From: Isochrysis galbana
Lineage: Eukaryota; Haptophyta; Isochrysidales; Isochrysidaceae
Direction: 5' to 3'
DNA: 64,000 bases
Assembly (NCBI GenBank): GCA_018136815.1
Contig: CM030931.1
Location: forward strand, 5,028,148 to 5,092,147
Numbering within the stretch: the stretch's first letter is position 1; every line of letters starts with the position of its first letter. The notes below the pieces were generated by a model. It was given only the letters and a program-made list of their open reading frames with translations. It did not search any database and had not been told where the DNA came from. The position numbers were made by a program, and so were the translations under genes. Below are positions 63,845 to 64,000 of the stretch, piece after piece.

Positions 63845-64000
63845 ATGGCCAGCGAGCTTTACTTTGGGAAGTTGAAAAGAGAGGAAGCAGCGGCGCGCGC
63901 GGTGCCGGAGAAACGAGAGGGATCGTCCCGCACCGAGGCACGCAAGGACCGCTCGACATCGACATCGTCTCTCTCGTCAAGATCGTTGTCGACCACGGGC
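63845..64000 (+). CDS. Start of a gene running off the window
   Basis: ATG 63845 opens a frame to the window end (52 codons, no stop): MASELYFGKLKREEAAARAV followed by a Ser/Arg-rich basic stretch. It is divergent to the preceding gene; the two starts are 80 bp apart if 63765 is used, so a shared promoter is likely. Product unknown. Confidence 0.45.
   Translation, partial: MASELYFGKLKREEAAARAVPEKREGSSRTEARKDRSTSTSSLSSRSLSTTG

Overview
This window looks like nuclear DNA from a unicellular eukaryotic alga. The genes are GC-rich with few introns (mostly GT-AG and short), and are separated by long repeat- and transposon-filled spacers with large microsatellites. No bacterial features (operons, Shine-Dalgarno sites) are seen. 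A haptophyte is my best guess, because the window has a selenocysteine-pathway enzyme, ShK-tailed Golgi glycosyltransferases of algal type, one probable GC-AG intron and phage/virus-like gene fragments. This is inference (about 50% sure); another secondary-plastid alga is possible.

Host genes recognised, left to right: a four-exon peptidyl-serine galactosyltransferase-like enzyme with ShK domain (331-3183); a four-exon multipass membrane protein (6477-8811, minus); a five-exon GT90/CAP10 glycosyltransferase (10234-12670); a three-exon GT77-like nucleotide-sugar transferase (13710-15606); the circularly permuted ribosome-biogenesis GTPase LSG1 (19964-22176); a two-exon membrane protein (24845-26514, minus); an exostosin-like GT47 (29580-31360); SepSecS (35640-37259); an AlkB-like dioxygenase (41012-42001); a seven-blade WD40 protein (45033-46569, minus); a TPR protein with a methyltransferase-like tail (49962-51791, minus); a coiled-coil protein (54782-56089); a membrane-anchored spermidine-synthase-like protein (59802-61321, minus); and two genes starting back to back at 63.8 kb. 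Four of these are glycosyltransferases predicted to act in the secretory pathway, which fits a cell that makes elaborate glycoproteins or scale/wall polysaccharide.

The spacers hold several mobile families that recur within the window. R1 is a retroposon-like repeat with eight copies, one flanked by a 17-bp target duplication. A 352-bp LTR family (TGTCG...CGACA) occurs as a complete miniature LTR element with 5-bp target duplications nested inside an R1 copy, as a solo LTR, and as an LTR-like end behind a Gag-like plus phage-type cytosine methyltransferase gene pair (56.4-58.5 kb). R2 is a dispersed repeat of about 180 bp. The MERA family pairs a small hairpin with an ATG and a recurring N-terminus. 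A 173-bp satellite is carried by an element with a fixed head sequence. There are also decayed copia RNase H and Gag-protease fragments.

The strongest candidate for something undescribed is the Gag-like/cytosine-methyltransferase unit and its LTR relatives. Splice sites were placed by hand from frame continuity, consensus dinucleotides and family knowledge; no alignment or database search was run.
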